Origin: Crocodylus rhombifer
Taxonomy: Eukaryota > Chordata > Crocodylia > Crocodylidae
Direction of reading: 5' to 3'
Assembly: GCA_038503035.1 (NCBI GenBank)
Contig: JAVSML010024618.1
Location: 227,895 to 291,894, forward strand
Length of the DNA: 64,000 bases
A program made the translations under genes and the position numbers. Shown here one piece after another: positions 20,770-33,081 of the stretch (position 1 is the first letter of the stretch; each line of letters opens with the position of its first letter). The notes under the pieces were generated by a model. That model had not been told where the DNA came from, searched no databases, and saw only the letters and a list, made by a program, of their open reading frames with translations.

Positions 20770-23078
20770 ATTAGACAAGGTCTAAGTCCCTATCAAAGGG
20801 TCCACAGAACTGACCAAGAGAAGACATGAAGAATACAGGGAAGATAGAGCACAGAAACCTTGTGAGACTAGGGGAAAGAGGGACACCAGCCAGGGAAGCT
20901 GAAAGATCATGTGAAAAATTAGCAGGATTAGTAGCTGCTACAAAGAGAAAATACTAGGGAGCTGTTTCAGGTTAGACGGTAGCAGTGAGGCTTTTCTGGG
21001 TTTTGGCTTTGTACATATGCTTCCAAACCAAACAACCTTTTTTCTTTTGTTTTCATTCTTAGGCAATAAGCCTGTTTTGGCTTTTTATCTTACAGCTCAT
21101 CTTGCATGAGAGTGATTTCAGTATGATTGGCAATAGCAGGCATTCCATTTGTATGGGAACGGCAGACCTATTGTGTTTTGTAAACCCAGGGAACCCTAAG
21201 AATTTGTGGGTCTTTCCCTCAGTTGAGATATAAAGTCTGACCAGAGTGCTCATAATACTGAGGCGTGCTAGACAATGAAGAGTCTCCAAAGAGCGGAGCT
21301 CTGAGTACAGGTAGCAAGACAGTGGGAAGAAGATCTGGAATTTTGAGGTCACCCCAAAACAAGACCAGAGTTTGTCACTGTTCTAAACTTTTTTTTCCTA
21401 ATATTTACATTTCTTCAGTTGTATTTTCAAAATACCCTTTTACTGGTTTTGATCACCATTGATTATTTCATATCTTGTAATATATCCAAAGCATTCATCT
21501 ATGCAAATTGTAGTTCCATTTTTGTATTTGGAACAGTCCATAATGAATTCTTGCTGGATAGACTTAATGGAATTTTGGAAGATTCATTAGCATTTGGAAG
21601 TCATCCATTTGTAGAAAAGGTTTTGCTTCCTTTCCAAATGTTTTACTTTTTTAAAGAAGTAAGACAAATGCTAATATATCCCCCTAATTTGATAAGGCAT
21701 CATCAACTTTTCATAAGCAACATAAAAGCTACTTGTGGTATGAATTGTACTCATGTACTATTCAAAAGAAAAAGTAGTGTTGGCCTTTTTTAAATAGCCT
21801 TGGATTCTGCCCTGCCCAGAATATAAATATACATATAGGTACTCAGCAAGCTGAACAGCCTATATTCATTCTTCAGACTTGTGTTTAATAGTTTTTCTAA
21901 CGCATTATTACCACAGTACATAGTGACTTGAAGAAGAGTCTCACCTGGAAACCAACTCAGATTCCTTTTATTTCTCAAGAGGAGACAGAGACATATGTTT
22001 AAGATAAGTGACATACATCCTCAACTGCCTTTTTGCTCTTTCAAACTCTCATTTCTCTATTTTCTGCAAATAAAAGACATAAGTATTTGATCTGGAAAAA
22101 CAAACTCCTGAAAAAAAAATCAGAACTACATTCTGGAACAGCTGATTCCTACTTGTGATGTTGTTCACAAATACTGACATAGGGATGGCACAAATCTCCT
22201 TCCCTATTCCCAGGATGCCTCTGATAAAAGTTGATCTAAAGTAAGCCTTATAATTCTCCACACTAACACGTAAAAAATAAGCAACTTCTAAAGAACTGGC
22301 CCTGCATATATTATGTTGGCCCATCAACCATACTTAGTGGCACCATTGTACTATTTCACACTCCCTTTAAAGGTAAAGAGTAAAACGAAGCACAAAGTAG
22401 TGAATCACCCAAGCTATCACAAAATGGCAACAACACAGGAAACCAAACCCAGAAATCCTGCTCCCCAGTACCCTGTTTTAACTCATCCAACTATGATGCC
22501 TAATCAAGAAAGGTTCCTCAGTATGTATTGTCAAACAGAGGGAAGAACTCAGAAGCTGCTAAACAAACAAGAAAGCAAATATTAAAAAATCATGGATGAA
22601 AGCCTCTGAACCTTTTCAGTACATCTGAGTATGAACAGATTAGCCATTTGGTAGGTCTCATGTATGTAACTGGAACTAACAACACAGTACATACAAAATT
22701 ATCTACTCTCTGACATCAAAAATGTCTCTTTCTCTATAAAACTTCCATTAAAGTCACCAAGAGTTTCTCATACAAAACCCTTGACTGTTAGTCCTTACTG
22801 ACTTTTGTTTCAATAAAATATTTTCTCTTTCCCATGTATTACAGAAAAGTATATTGCATTTAAACTACATTGTGCGTGCAGATGTCCATTCCCCTCTTTA
22901 CCTCATTGGCTTAAACAGCAAATTCCAATCTCCAAAAAAATTATACTGTTCTAACATCCTACAACCAATATCCCAATATTTTTCCCCCACAAACTCACCA
23001 ATTAATAGAGTACACACTTCATAGACTATGTCACACTGACCTTCCACTTTTCTGAAAACCTTCTTCAAGAATCTTACG
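20770..23078. other. Unassigned AT-rich sequence
   Basis: No gene, RNA or repeat family recognised over 2.3 kb. The frame at 21419-21793 (124 codons, hydrophobic start) lacks any motif I know and I treat it as chance. Confidence 0.45.
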
Positions 23079-23086
23079 ATATAGAG

Positions 23087-23399
23087 CAGGTGTGTCAAAC
23101 TCCCTTGGGCCCCTGAGCTGGATCTGGACCAAATCTGGACCCACCTTCTGGCAGTGGGGTAAGTGACTGCAGGATTAACCACTGTGAATTCCTGAGCTGC
23201 AGGGATTAATGCACCCCTCACTTGGTCCTCCACCACTAAGACAGGTCCCCAGAAAGGCTCTGCATGCCAAAATTCAGTGGTGGGTCCTGCACCTCCAGTC
23301 ACCCCGCCCTGGAATTCCTGGCCTCTCCAGGACTCCCATGGGCCAGATGATACTCCACAAGCCAGACCCAGCCCACAGGCTGTAGTTTTGACACCCCTA
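23087..23399. mobile_element. hAT-type non-autonomous element, 313 bp
   Basis: Left end CAGGTGTGTCAAAC and right end GTTTTGACACCCCT form a clear terminal inverted repeat of about 14 bp. Inside lie 'gggcccctgagctggatctg' and 'ccagacccagcccacaggc', the usual subterminal repeats of this kind. The flanking octamers (atatagag and aagcagag, the second read from 23399) match at 5 of 8. Confidence 0.8.
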
Positions 23400-23409
23400 A
23401 GCAGAGAAA

Positions 23410-23840
23410 AGGAAATCAGCTATATTAGGCAAAGCCATGTTAGGCTCAAGTCAGGTAGAAGGTGCATCTCTATATTGACACTTTTGATAAAGAGCGACAA
23501 ATATTTTCTGAATATCTGCACTTGAAATCCCATTTTGGGGAATTTTATTATTTTTCATGATATACCGAATAAATATTGAAAGTTACATTTGATTAATCAT
23601 CCAAGGAAATGCAACATATTGAATGAAATAGAACAAAAGGGCATGAACGCCATCTGGAATACATAGTAGTTGCAATGCAGTTAAGTATTTCTCTGCGTAA
23701 AGTTTCTACAGATAACTTTTGTACTATACATAGATAAATATCCTGTTAATTATTACAGAAACTACCACATTTCTCCAAATCAAAAACAACTTCAAATTTA
23801 AAACAATCCTCCAATAATCAGATCCTCTATATGAAAATAT
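23410..23840. other. Unassigned AT-rich sequence
   Basis: No gene or repeat recognised. Confidence 0.4.
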
Positions 23841-23844
23841 ATAC

Positions 23845-24790
23845 ATTTGTTAGAATTTTCCATGTAGAGAATCTAATTATTGGATGGTTGTCTTAACTTT
23901 GTTCCTACTCCTCTCCCCACCATTGTGGTGGGGAGAGTGGTGGGCAGCAAGAAGCCAACCCCCTGCCCTCCCTGCCTACCCCCACTGTTCCTTGCCCCCA
24001 CCATGGCTTTACGTGCCCACATCCATGCCCCCTGACACAAATTCCACTACCTGGGTGGAACATGTGGCATGGGGCATGTGGGCAGGCACAACTTGGGCTT
24101 GTCACCCATGACTGTGCCTGCCCCCACCACTTGCTCCTCCACCCCCTCTACCACCTACCCCCTAATCACCCCCCCACCATTTCCCCCCATGCCTGTACCT
24201 GCCCTCTCGCCATTTGCTCCCCAACCCCATCAGCAACCTGCTCCATACCTACATGACACCTGTGCCTGCCCCACCCAACCTCTGGTCCCTCTGCTACCTA
24301 TCTCCCCCCGCCAACTTATCTTTTAATTGGCTTCAGCTCTGGCTGCGGCTTAAGTCAGAAGCAGCGGCCCCAGCTTCAACCCCAAACCCAGCCAAACTTG
24401 GCCAGGCGGAAGCAGCAGCAGGAGCTTTGGCACTGGGGCTCTGGGGCAAAGGTAAACAGCAGTGGGAAAAGGTAAACAGTGGTGGGTGGCAGGCTGCATG
24501 GTCTCTTCCACAGTCTTCCCAATCTACACATCACAGGTCTCCCCCGTGCATTCCCGCCCCCACCCAGCCAATCCTGCACTCCCATCACATGCCCCTTCTC
24601 TTGCTGCATGAACATCCCAGGCTCAGGCAGGTGATGGCTCAACTCTGGCTTGAGCCCCAGGCCCAGGTCTGAAACCAGAGCAGAGTCACCACCTTCCGTA
24701 GCCCAGTACTCAAATCTAAGATGAAGCTTTACCACTCTCCATGTTGACTGAACAGAACAAACCTTGCCTTGGACCAAGACTGGTAAATAT
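23845..24790. mobile_element. Unclassified interspersed repeat, family C, copy 2
   Basis: The left part (atacatttgttagaattttc ... agaatctaattattgga) matches 19535-19580. The interior is C-rich with many 'ccccac' and 'cctgcc' words and a duplicated 'aaaggtaaacag' near 24448-24480. No transposase frame. A 17-A run follows just outside, near 24822-24838. Confidence 0.5.
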
Positions 24791-24939
24791 TAGAGTAGTT
24801 TAAAGACAGTGCCTTTTACTGTAAAAAAAAAAAAAAAAATCAACAAACAACTTATAGCACATAGCTCAGTTAGACATTCAAAAAAGAGAATTCATGTAAG
24901 CCCTTTCTTGCAACTCCCTACCAAGATCGGTTATAATTA

Positions 24940-25877
24940 GGAATCCAGATTTTCTGTTTGCTGTGGAAGAATGCAGGTTTTCTCATTTCAAGGAGAAAGC
25001 CATGGATTTTCATCTTTAAAGGAGAAAACCACAGATTTTCCTATTTAAAGGAGCTGCTTGGGGCTGGGGGAGCAGGAGAAGGTGACTAATGGCAGGAGGT
25101 ACCACATGCATGTATGTGGCCAGCATGCAGCCAGGCAGGGGGGTGGGAGTAGCCCTGGCAGTTGGATGCAAGTAAGTCTATGGGGGGTGGGGGAGGAGGG
25201 CCAGAGCTTGGGGACTTCCTGCGGAGCTGTGAGGTGTGCACCGGCAGGACTGGGGGGGAGGACTGTGGCTTGGGAGTGAGGCGTACTGGGGGGAAGAAAG
25301 ACTGTGGGTTGGGAGCATGGTGCACTGACAGGGCCAGCAGGCTGCCTATTCAGGGGCATCAGCATAGATGGGGGGCTATGGGTTAGGAGTGAGGGGCAAC
25401 AGCATGGCCGGGGGGGGGGTAGGGATTATGGGTCAGGAGAGAGATGCATCAGCAAGACCAGGGAGCTGTGGGGCAGGAGTGAGGGGCACAGATGGGGACA
25501 GGGGTATGGGGGCTGGGAGTGAGGGGCAATGGCATGAGCAGGGCAACAGCATACCAGGACTGCTCAGTGCCACAAAGCAGTGAAGACAGCCAGCTGAAGC
25601 TCAACCCACATCCTAGTGGGTGAAGTTCTGATACTCTATGATAAAAAAACCAAAATCATGCCAAAAATATAGGTATTTTGAATTTATTTTATTATAATGA
25701 CTGAGGCACTGGTAGGCTTCCAATTTGCTTTAAAATTGTAAATATATCAGTAAAACATTGTACTAAATTGACACCTATATACATAGAGGTGTTTCATTTT
25801 TAATCACAGAAAAAGATAGATTTGGGGGGGTTTAATCAGAGATTTTAGGATTTTTGAACAAAGAAAATCAGGATCCC
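24940..25877. mobile_element. Non-autonomous element, family D, copy 1, 938 bp
   Basis: The ends are inverted: GGAATCCAGATTTTCTGTTTG on the left, against GGGATCCTGATTTTCTTTGTT read inward from the right, about 17 of 21 positions equal. The AT-rich left 100 bp contain a repeated 'aaggagaaa(g/a)cca' word. The interior is GC-rich and holds a minisatellite (25260-25555). The AT-rich right third (25620-25877) matches 63300-63636. I do not know this family by name. Confidence 0.65.
25260..25555. repeat. G-rich minisatellite, about six units of roughly 40-75 bp
   Basis: Variants of 'ttgggagtgaggggcaacagcatg' and 'ctatggg' recur from 25265 to 25550. A 10-base G run interrupts one unit near 25411-25420. 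It lies inside family D copy 1. Confidence 0.65.
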
Positions 25878-25879
25878 TT

Positions 25880-26960
25880 TTTATGATAGTAAGAAGCAAG
25901 GAACAAAGCAAAATAATTCGATTATAAGTGTGGGAGAAAACTATACCATTTACATAGTAACTTTTACATGGTCAACATATTAAAAAAAATTCTTTTGGCA
26001 TTTTCCAGTTTATCTACTGCATGTGGAAAATAAAACTACATCATGCATAAGACAGTCCACTTGAGTTATGGCTAGAACTGATGCTTGGTTAGCCAAGGAA
26101 TGCGTTAACCCAATATCTAATTCTATATATTCTTTAATGGATTATAATAGGGAGAATCCGTATTTGGAGAATGCAAGAGACATTCCTAGGAACTCTTGGT
26201 GCTTTGAAACAGAAGGAAGCTGACATGATGAAAAGAAGTTCACAAGTTTCCTCTAGTCATTACTCTCCAGGATAACAACACTAAAAATCTTTGATTGAAG
26301 CTTGGATTCTTTGAGCATGAACATCAAAAACAAAAAGACTCTGACTCCCTGAACCAAAACAAAACAAAATAACCCCGCATAAGGGCACAGACAAATATAC
26401 ACTTGTAGCAGCTTCAAATCAAAAGGGGAGCTGCTGGTAGAGAATGCACAGCAGTTCTTATATATGCATGAGTCTGTGGTGATACAAGAGTAATAGAAGC
26501 ACTCCAGTTTTAATCTCTATTCATCCAAGGTCAAAATTAGGATGATTTTCTCACTTGTGTCGCTGTGGCCTAATCCATTTGAAACACTAGTGGGAAGGAG
26601 GTACTTTAAACCCCCTTGAAAATCCCAACCAGAAAAACCAACTCCAAGTTACATTCCACAGGGATGATTTCTTCCTCTCTAGCTCTAAGCCTGCTTACTT
26701 TAGGGAAGTGTTCTTCAGGGCTTCCTGCAGAGCCAGAAGCCAGCAAAATTAATTTGCTACTGAACATTATATTTAATCAAGCGAGCAAGCTTGTGAATGT
26801 TGCCGTATAATCTCACTGATATTCATGAATGCTTTCTTCTGCCTTCTGTGGTCTATGAGCAGACATGGAAGTTCCATTTTTATATGTGATGGGCCAGAAA
26901 GCTCTCTACAGCCATAACATAAACATTCATGGCTTCAGAGTACTTTTAAAATGGCCAATC
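25880..26960. other. Unassigned AT-rich sequence
   Basis: No gene or repeat family recognised. Confidence 0.4.
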
Positions 26961-26999
26961 ACATGAAAATTTAACCCTCATCTGATGAAGTATCAGACA

Positions 27000-27735
27000 G
27001 GGGCACTGCAAGGCAGGGAGCCTCAGGGAACCTGTGTCTAGGTTCCATGTGGAGGTTAATTTCAATCAATTTCACCCGTATCCCATGTGGCTTTGCATGG
27101 CTGTTACAGAGATGAGACAGTTTCCTCCCTGCACAGCAGGGGATGGGGTGGAGGAAGGGAGCTCCTTCCACCCAGCCACATGGGCCCAACCCAGCTACCC
27201 CTGCTGGGGTTTTGGGGGGAGCTAGGCCAGATCTGCATGGCAGGGGGGGCTCCCTTCCCACCCCCTCCCTGCACACAAGCATCTTGACAGCAGCAGAAGC
27301 TGCCACACCCAGAGCTGGGGTGGGAGAGGGAAATAGGGGTACCCTCCACCCGCCTTGCAGACCCAACCTGGCTATCCGTGATGAAGTCTTCTGGGGACCT
27401 GGGCCAGGCCAGGTCCATGAGGTGGGGATGTTCTGTTTCCCCTTCCTCCACTAGCTTTGGGCACAGAAGTTTCTACAATTGTCAAGACATTCATGTGGGG
27501 GGGGAGAGCACTTCCCCCACTGTGTGGGCATGGCTTGGCTACCCCCAGAACTCAACTCAAGCAGGGGTAGATGTGGAGGTGGACATTCATGGCAGGGGGG
27601 TGGAGGCTGGGGAGAGGGGCCAGTGAAGGTAGGCTCGAGCCCCACTATCCAACAGACAAACCCTGTTGGGTTCAATGGCACTGTAACTCACAGCTTTACT
27701 TTGTGTAAAGCAACATGAGTTAGAGTGCCACTCCA
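27000..27735. mobile_element. GC-rich interior with a hairpin end, likely a DNA transposon
   Basis: The region is GC-rich with recurring 'cagggggggctccc', 'acccagctacccc' and 'ccttccacc' words, repeated near 27170, 27370 and 27530. It ends in an imperfect hairpin (27676-27730). Composition matches the interiors of the hAT-like elements elsewhere in the window. Ends and class are not established. Confidence 0.35.
27676..27730. repeat. Imperfect hairpin, arms of 23-25 bases
   Basis: TGGCACTGTAACTCACAGC... is followed after seven bases by an inverted copy ending GAGTTAGAGTGCCA. There are about four mismatches or gaps. Confidence 0.8.
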
Positions 27736-27808
27736 ACACGCTTCCTGTACTTGTGTGCACACCATATGAGTTAATAACTGACTGGCACTGCGATCTTCCG
27801 TCTGGACC

Positions 27809-28764
27809 TGTAACAGGGAACCCTAACCCTATTACTAAGAGACAGGGTGGCCCCTTTAAGCCCAGAACCTTCCGGTCACGGCTGGCCGGTCAAGTAGGGG
27901 TTAAGGTTCAAGCCGTGCCAGCCAGTCAGGTGACCAGAAGGGGCAGGACCTGTCTCACATATAAACCCCAGGGCTGAGGCCAGGATGGGAATTCCCTGCC
28001 AGGAGTCAAGGGGGAATGAGCTCTCCCAGAGCAACCAAAGGGGAGAGGCCTGATTGCAGGTATAGCCTCTGATATGGGTGAGGGCTGGAGCACCCCGGGT
28101 GCGGCTTGGATGATGTTATAGCTGGGCGGCTTGAATTTATATTATAGCCCAGGGGCTTGTGTTTTGTTTGCTGTTTAAGACCAATGTTTTGGGTGAAGCT
28201 GTCAGGGGATGGAGGAGGCCTCATAGGGGACCCACGGCAGCATGAGGACCCTGGTGCCAGAGAGGGTGCAGCATTTTGGGACGCACTGACCCTGGTGCTG
28301 GGGAGGAGGGGATATTTTGAGATGTGATGACCCCGGTGCTGGAGAGGGCGCAGCATTCTGGGGGTGAGTGGGCCCCAGTGCCACAGAGGGGCAGGAGCCT
28401 GAGTAAAGGTTTTTTGTTTTTCTTTGAGAGCTAGAGCCTGGGAGTCAAACCCTGATTAGTGGGTTGGTTTTTTGACTGACAGGCCTAGCTAGAGAAAAAA
28501 GGGGTAGGCCTACAGTGGCCTAGACCCCGACATAAAGAAGAATTTACAAATACCATCTGTGAGGCTTGGGCTGCAGTGTAGGGGAGGAACAGAGCCGCAG
28601 ATACTGCCCCCTGGCATCGGGGCAGAAAATGGGCAGCCTCCTGCTTACTTACATCTATTAATGAATTAACAACAAGGCATGGCTAGCGAGAAGGTGGGCG
28701 GTTGGCCCATAACAGGTGGGCAGGGCCACCAGTAGACGGACCCAAAAGAGGCACCCCTGTTACA
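27809..28764 (+). mobile_element. Solo LTR, family A, copy 3, 956 bp
   Basis: It begins TGTAACAGGG and ends CCCTGTTACA, a perfect 10-bp terminal inverted repeat. The flanking pentamers ggacc (27804-27808) and gggcc (28765-28769) match at 4 of 5. The same family occurs inverted at 12304-13363 and 13887-14721. A TATA box (27959-27965) supports the plus orientation. The region 28200-28380 contains three diverged copies of a 'ccccggtgctggagagggcgc' type unit. No internal coding region is present. Confidence 0.88.
27959..27965 (+). promoter_or_regulatory. TATA box of family A LTR
   Basis: ATATAAA lies about 150 bases inside the LTR. The aligned position in the two minus-strand copies also holds AT-rich, TATA-like sequence in otherwise GC-rich surroundings. 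Confidence 0.6.
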
Positions 28765-28769
28765 GGGCC

Positions 28770-29640
28770 CCAAAAAACAAGAGCCAATGTATACACAGAC
28801 TTTGGACCAATATAACCATGCTTTTTAGATGCGAGACTTCATTGTGTTTTTCAAGTGACTTACTGATCCTGGTACAACATATATATTATATTGGAATAAC
28901 TGTATCTGTATCTGTACAGCAGGCACACCATCCTATTTTAAGTATGCTAGCATAAGAAAAGAGCACAAAAGTTCATGGAGCAGTTTTAAAGGGCAGGGAA
29001 AGCTGCTGCAAGTGTTATGTTATAACACTTAATACACACAAGAACCTGCCATGATATAAGTATAGGAAAAAATTTAGCCCTGCTTCACTTGAGTTGAAAT
29101 TATAATGATTTAGCTCATTTGCATTGCTATAGGCTGCTGTGTGCCTCCAAGTAGTGTCTTCCCCTCCCCTTTGAAACCACTCCTACTCAACGCTTGTCTA
29201 TGCTCAGAGTAGCCCTCTTTGTACCTGAGGTGACAGCTGTTTTACTGGCCAAAGCAAGGAGAGGGAGGGCCAAACAGCAGTAGAAAAAAAATAGCCACAA
29301 TGGAAAGTTAAAGAGGGCTAATTGTCTTAAACCATACTGAATGCAGGCAAACCCAAGGTAGTTCAAGATATAATTTAAGGGTATACTGATTAACTGAAAT
29401 ACAGATGCATAAGCATGTTTGTCTCGGAGGAGTGCCACACTAAGGCAGCTATGCTGATTCCAGCACCCAAACAATGTCATTTACAGCCAGCTTGGGGAAA
29501 TTTACTCAATACTGCACTGTCACATAGACAAACTTCAGTGAAAGAAGCTCACTTCTACTTAGACTTGCCAACAGAATCTGGGGTAGAAGGGGAACATCGT
29601 TACCTGAATTAACATTACTTGGAATTCTGTTACCCAACTT
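28770..29640. other. Unassigned sequence
   Basis: No gene or repeat family recognised. Confidence 0.4.
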
Positions 29641-29644
29641 TTTT

Positions 29645-30165
29645 TTTTTAGCATAGGCCAGATGAGCAACCCAGGACTGGTCTATAAGCCAGATGGCTCA
29701 TGGCTGGCCTTGTAGGGTGGACTGGACCTATGGACACTTCTTCCCCTCCCCTTGCATGCCGAATCTAGTGTCCATGGCACTCTCATACCAGTTGGTCTGG
29801 GACTCCAGCTGGTCTGGGGTAGATGCTGCATGCAGCAGGGGGCCCGGACCAGCTGGAACAGAGCAATCTCAGACCAGCCAAAGTGGGCACTGGAACCAGC
29901 AGAGGACTCACAAAACCCCTACCCACACATACCAGATCTAGTACTTGCTCTGGTCAGTCTGGGGCCTGCGCTGCATGGGACACTCACCTGGGACCAGCTG
30001 GAGTGGGTGCTCTGCACAGTGGAGTCCTGGACCAGCCACAGTGGATGATGCAGGCACTTGATTTGGTGTGGGGGAGATGGGGTCCTGTGCTGGTCCTGTG
30101 TGGGGCCAGCACTGGGGGCCAGATGATGTGGCTCCAAAGGCCATATCCACCTGCATCTTTGATAG
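29645..30165. mobile_element. GC-rich repeat with GGCCAGATG ends
   Basis: It starts 'ggccagatgagcaaccc' and ends 'ggggccagatgatgtggc', with internal variants of 'ctggaccagct' and 'gtggtctgggg' repeated several times. This fits the interior of a hAT relative in which GGCCAGAT words are subterminal. The true ends were not found. Confidence 0.4.
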
Positions 30166-30169
30166 CTCT

Positions 30170-31137
30170 GCTCTGTACTGTATTACACATTCCCAACTTG
30201 TTTATGTTCTTTCTCCTTTCATTGGACTTAAACAAATCCAGTAAATGATTTCCAGGCTCTGTGCCAGATTATGAGTCACTTTAACTGAGTATTTCTAGCC
30301 CTTTTTAAAAAATATAGATGAGAATTTGTTAAAGCCCATAAACTGCTGTTGGAATTGATCTCTAATTGCACATTCTATATCAAAAAAGACTTTTAGTAAT
30401 TCCTAAGTATTTGGAGAAAGGTTCTTTCTAAATTTTACTTTTGAGCTAAATCTTCCTATTCTTCTGAAGATTGCCATTTAATTCTATTGTACAGTATCTC
30501 TGCAGACATGAATTATTATTGTGACAGTCATAAGTTCTAATATATACAAGATAAACTAAAGATTTCCACCAGCAAACCCAAAGATAAAAGATGCAAAATT
30601 AACTTGCAACATAAGAATATCTTAAATAAAATCAATGTGTTGATTTTATATGTGTGAGAGAGACAAAGTTAAAAAGCTTATTATACAATCTCTGTTAAAC
30701 AGCAAAAGAAAAATATTCTCAGTTCGGAAGTATTCATTGCTGAGTTAAAACAGCAATGAATTCTGAGGAAAATTCCTGTAAATAATATATTTATCGGTCA
30801 TTGTTTTAAAGTATTCTTTACTTTATATTGCACAGATAAAATGAGCATTGTAAGAATGAGAAGAATGATACTTCTCAGATTATGAAAGAGCTCCTGCTTA
30901 TAAACAAGAGCTATGAGTAACTTGAAATACATCATAAACAGCTTTATTTCAAGTGTCATTCCAGCCCCTAATCAGAAATGAGTACTAATTCCCAGAAATT
31001 GCACACTCTTTTAAAGTGTGGAATTTCAACATGATCCCTGGGGGGGAGGGGGGGATTAGTTTACTGAAGGCACAGGTTGTTTTTGACAGTGAGGCAAACT
31101 CTGCTCTCAGAAACATTAGTAGGAAAGCAAAGAGCTA
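30170..31137. other. Unassigned AT-rich sequence
   Basis: No gene or repeat family recognised. Confidence 0.4.
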
Positions 31138-31145
31138 GTCATGAG

Positions 31146-31789
31146 AAGGGCCTTGCTGAAACTGTGGGCCCAACTCACAAATAACATAGCCTTTTCCTGG
31201 TGGGGGTGAGGGGCACCATATTTGTGGTGCTTCCCTCTACCCCCAATGCCCCTAATTGACTGAGGGGACTGGCTGAGCCTGGCCCCCATTGCCAGGCTGG
31301 GGGCAGGGATCAGGAGTATCCAAGCAGGGAGCAACTGGGAGGTGGGGGAGAGGCAAGATAAAGGGTTGCAAGGTGAGCAGGGGGGAAGGAGCATGGGTGG
31401 CATTGCTTGTACATGGGGGGGCACTGCCCCTCAGCTGTGCCCAAAGCCCACTTCTGTGCCTGCCCCAGGCTCTGCTTGCATGCAGGGGGCTGCTGCCCCT
31501 CAGCATTGCTCACTGCTGCCCCTGGCCCTGGTTCTGTTCTGCATGCAGAAGCCCAGCTGGGGCAGCACTGAGCATTTCCCTCCCACTGCCCACCTGGCGA
31601 TACACCACTGCTGCTGGTGATGTTGCAACTAAATGCCATGGGGAAATTCCCTAGCAAGCAGCCATGTCATGGTATTTCATTGTAAATTGAATTTTTCATG
31701 AAAATCACTTAATTTCACAATTTTCACACAAAATATACAAAAAATTGTGGGTTTTTTTGTTTTTTTGTTTTTTTTAAGACCAGGCCCTA
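31146..31789. mobile_element. hAT-type non-autonomous element, 644 bp, with 8-bp duplication
   Basis: The ends AAGGGCCTTG and CAGGCCCTA are an inverted repeat of the TAGGGCC type. The flanks gtcatgag (31138-31145) and gttatgag (31790-31797) match at 7 of 8 bases. The interior is GC-rich up to about 31650, then AT-rich with 'tcatgaaaatcac' and 'atttcacaattttcac', typical subterminal words of this reptile hAT group. No transposase frame. Confidence 0.85.
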
Positions 31790-31799
31790 GTTATGAGGG

Positions 31800-32136
31800 T
31801 TGCTCCAGCTTTACACAGAAGAGAGAGTTCGACCCAATGTTATCAAAGCAACTAAAAATGAGTTTCAAACTTGCTTTGCTGTAATTCACCTGACAAGTGG
31901 TAGGCAAGGAACTGCACAGAGACATCGAAGTTCTACTATTACAAATCACAGACTCGATTTGCTCATAACTCTCATCACATTATGAACCTATGGAGAAAGA
32001 GTCAGTATATCAGCTCTTGGAAAACTGCCTTCTAGTTGTCAAGATATAAATGGTCATGTATAAATTTCAGTACATCTGCTATAATTCATGCAATATTTTG
32101 TATTTGAAGCATTTAATGTCTATGTTTACCGCAAAG
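31800..32136. other. Unassigned sequence
   Basis: No gene or repeat recognised. Confidence 0.4.
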
Positions 32137-32141
32137 GTATC

Positions 32142-32917
32142 TGTGAGAGAGTGCTTATGCTAAGCAAGGCCTAGCATTAAAAAAAATGCACTAAAACTCC
32201 CAGAATGCTTCAAGGAGGTTGAGGAGTCAGCGATTGACATTCTGGTAATCACTTTCTGACCCTTAGATGAAAATACTGAACTTCTGACCTTTAAACAATG
32301 ATAAAAATAGCAGACATGCCGCTTACATTGTTAAGAATAGGAAACTGCATGGCTAAACCGCAATGACGAAAAAACAACCTCATATTATGTCAGTTTTGAC
32401 ATTTTAACCCTGCAAAAACCAGCAAAACATATAGATGAATAATGTATTTAGGTTATAGAAAATTAGCATAAAAAATATAAAGGTCATTAAGAATTAACAT
32501 AAGAAGCATAATGATTATAATACAAAGCGTATCACCTGATATTATAATATAGATAAGTTAACTAAATAACCAATAGAAGTAAGAATTAGAAATGCATATG
32601 TATAAGTGTTATCATATATAACTAACAGTAAAGTTATGTTAGATGCCTCACTTCCACCATGGGGACAGTTTTGTATCTTTTGCCTAAAAAAAGATAAGGG
32701 ACTCCTTTTAAATGAGCTGTTGACCAGTTCTGAGACTACTGAATCAGGCAGCCGCACCTAGCCTCCGGGTTAGAGAGCAAGGGCTTGATTTGGGAACCTC
32801 ATGAACCAACAGACCTCCTTTAGTTTATGACTTTGTGAAACAATAAAAGTTTTAAATTGAACAGGTCTGAGCCTGTGCTTAATTCAGTCCTATATAATTC
32901 GGCATCGAGCTCCCACA
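32142..32917 (+). mobile_element. Solo LTR, 776 bp, probable endogenous retrovirus
   Basis: It runs from TGTGAGAG to CTCCCACA with a perfect GTATC duplication (32137-32141 and 32918-32922). An AATAAA signal sits at 32842-32847 and the last 75 bases read like the end of a retroviral R-U5 region. The first 500 bases are AT-rich. No gag, pol or env sequence flanks it. It differs from family A. ERV is my preferred class on overall look; Gypsy is possible. Confidence 0.85.
32842..32847 (+). promoter_or_regulatory. Polyadenylation signal of the solo LTR
   Basis: AATAAA, about 70 bases before the LTR end, in the position expected for the R region. Confidence 0.6.
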
Positions 32918-32957
32918 GTATCAGTTCACAGAATCTTCAGAAAGACTCACAGGTGGC

Positions 32958-33081
32958 TTTGTTTAAATCATAGATCACAGAGATCATAAAGAAGTAGGGC
33001 TGGAAGGGTCATCTAGTCCAACCCACTGCCTAATGCAGGATCATCCCTACCCAAAGCATCCCATACAAACCATAATCTAAA
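32958..33081 (-). mobile_element. CR1 3' end, running into the gap
   Basis: 'tcatagatcacagagatcat' and 'gtagggctggaagggtcatc' are the conserved minus-strand CR1 3' end. The copy is cut by the run of N at 33082, so its length is unknown. Confidence 0.9.

Noticed and set aside
21419..21793. 124-codon membrane-protein-like frame
   Set aside because: Hydrophobic start only; AT-rich sequence yields such frames by chance and no family is recognisable.
25260..25555. CRISPR array
   Set aside because: Repeats are degenerate, spacers are not unique and the genome is vertebrate; it is a minisatellite inside a transposon.
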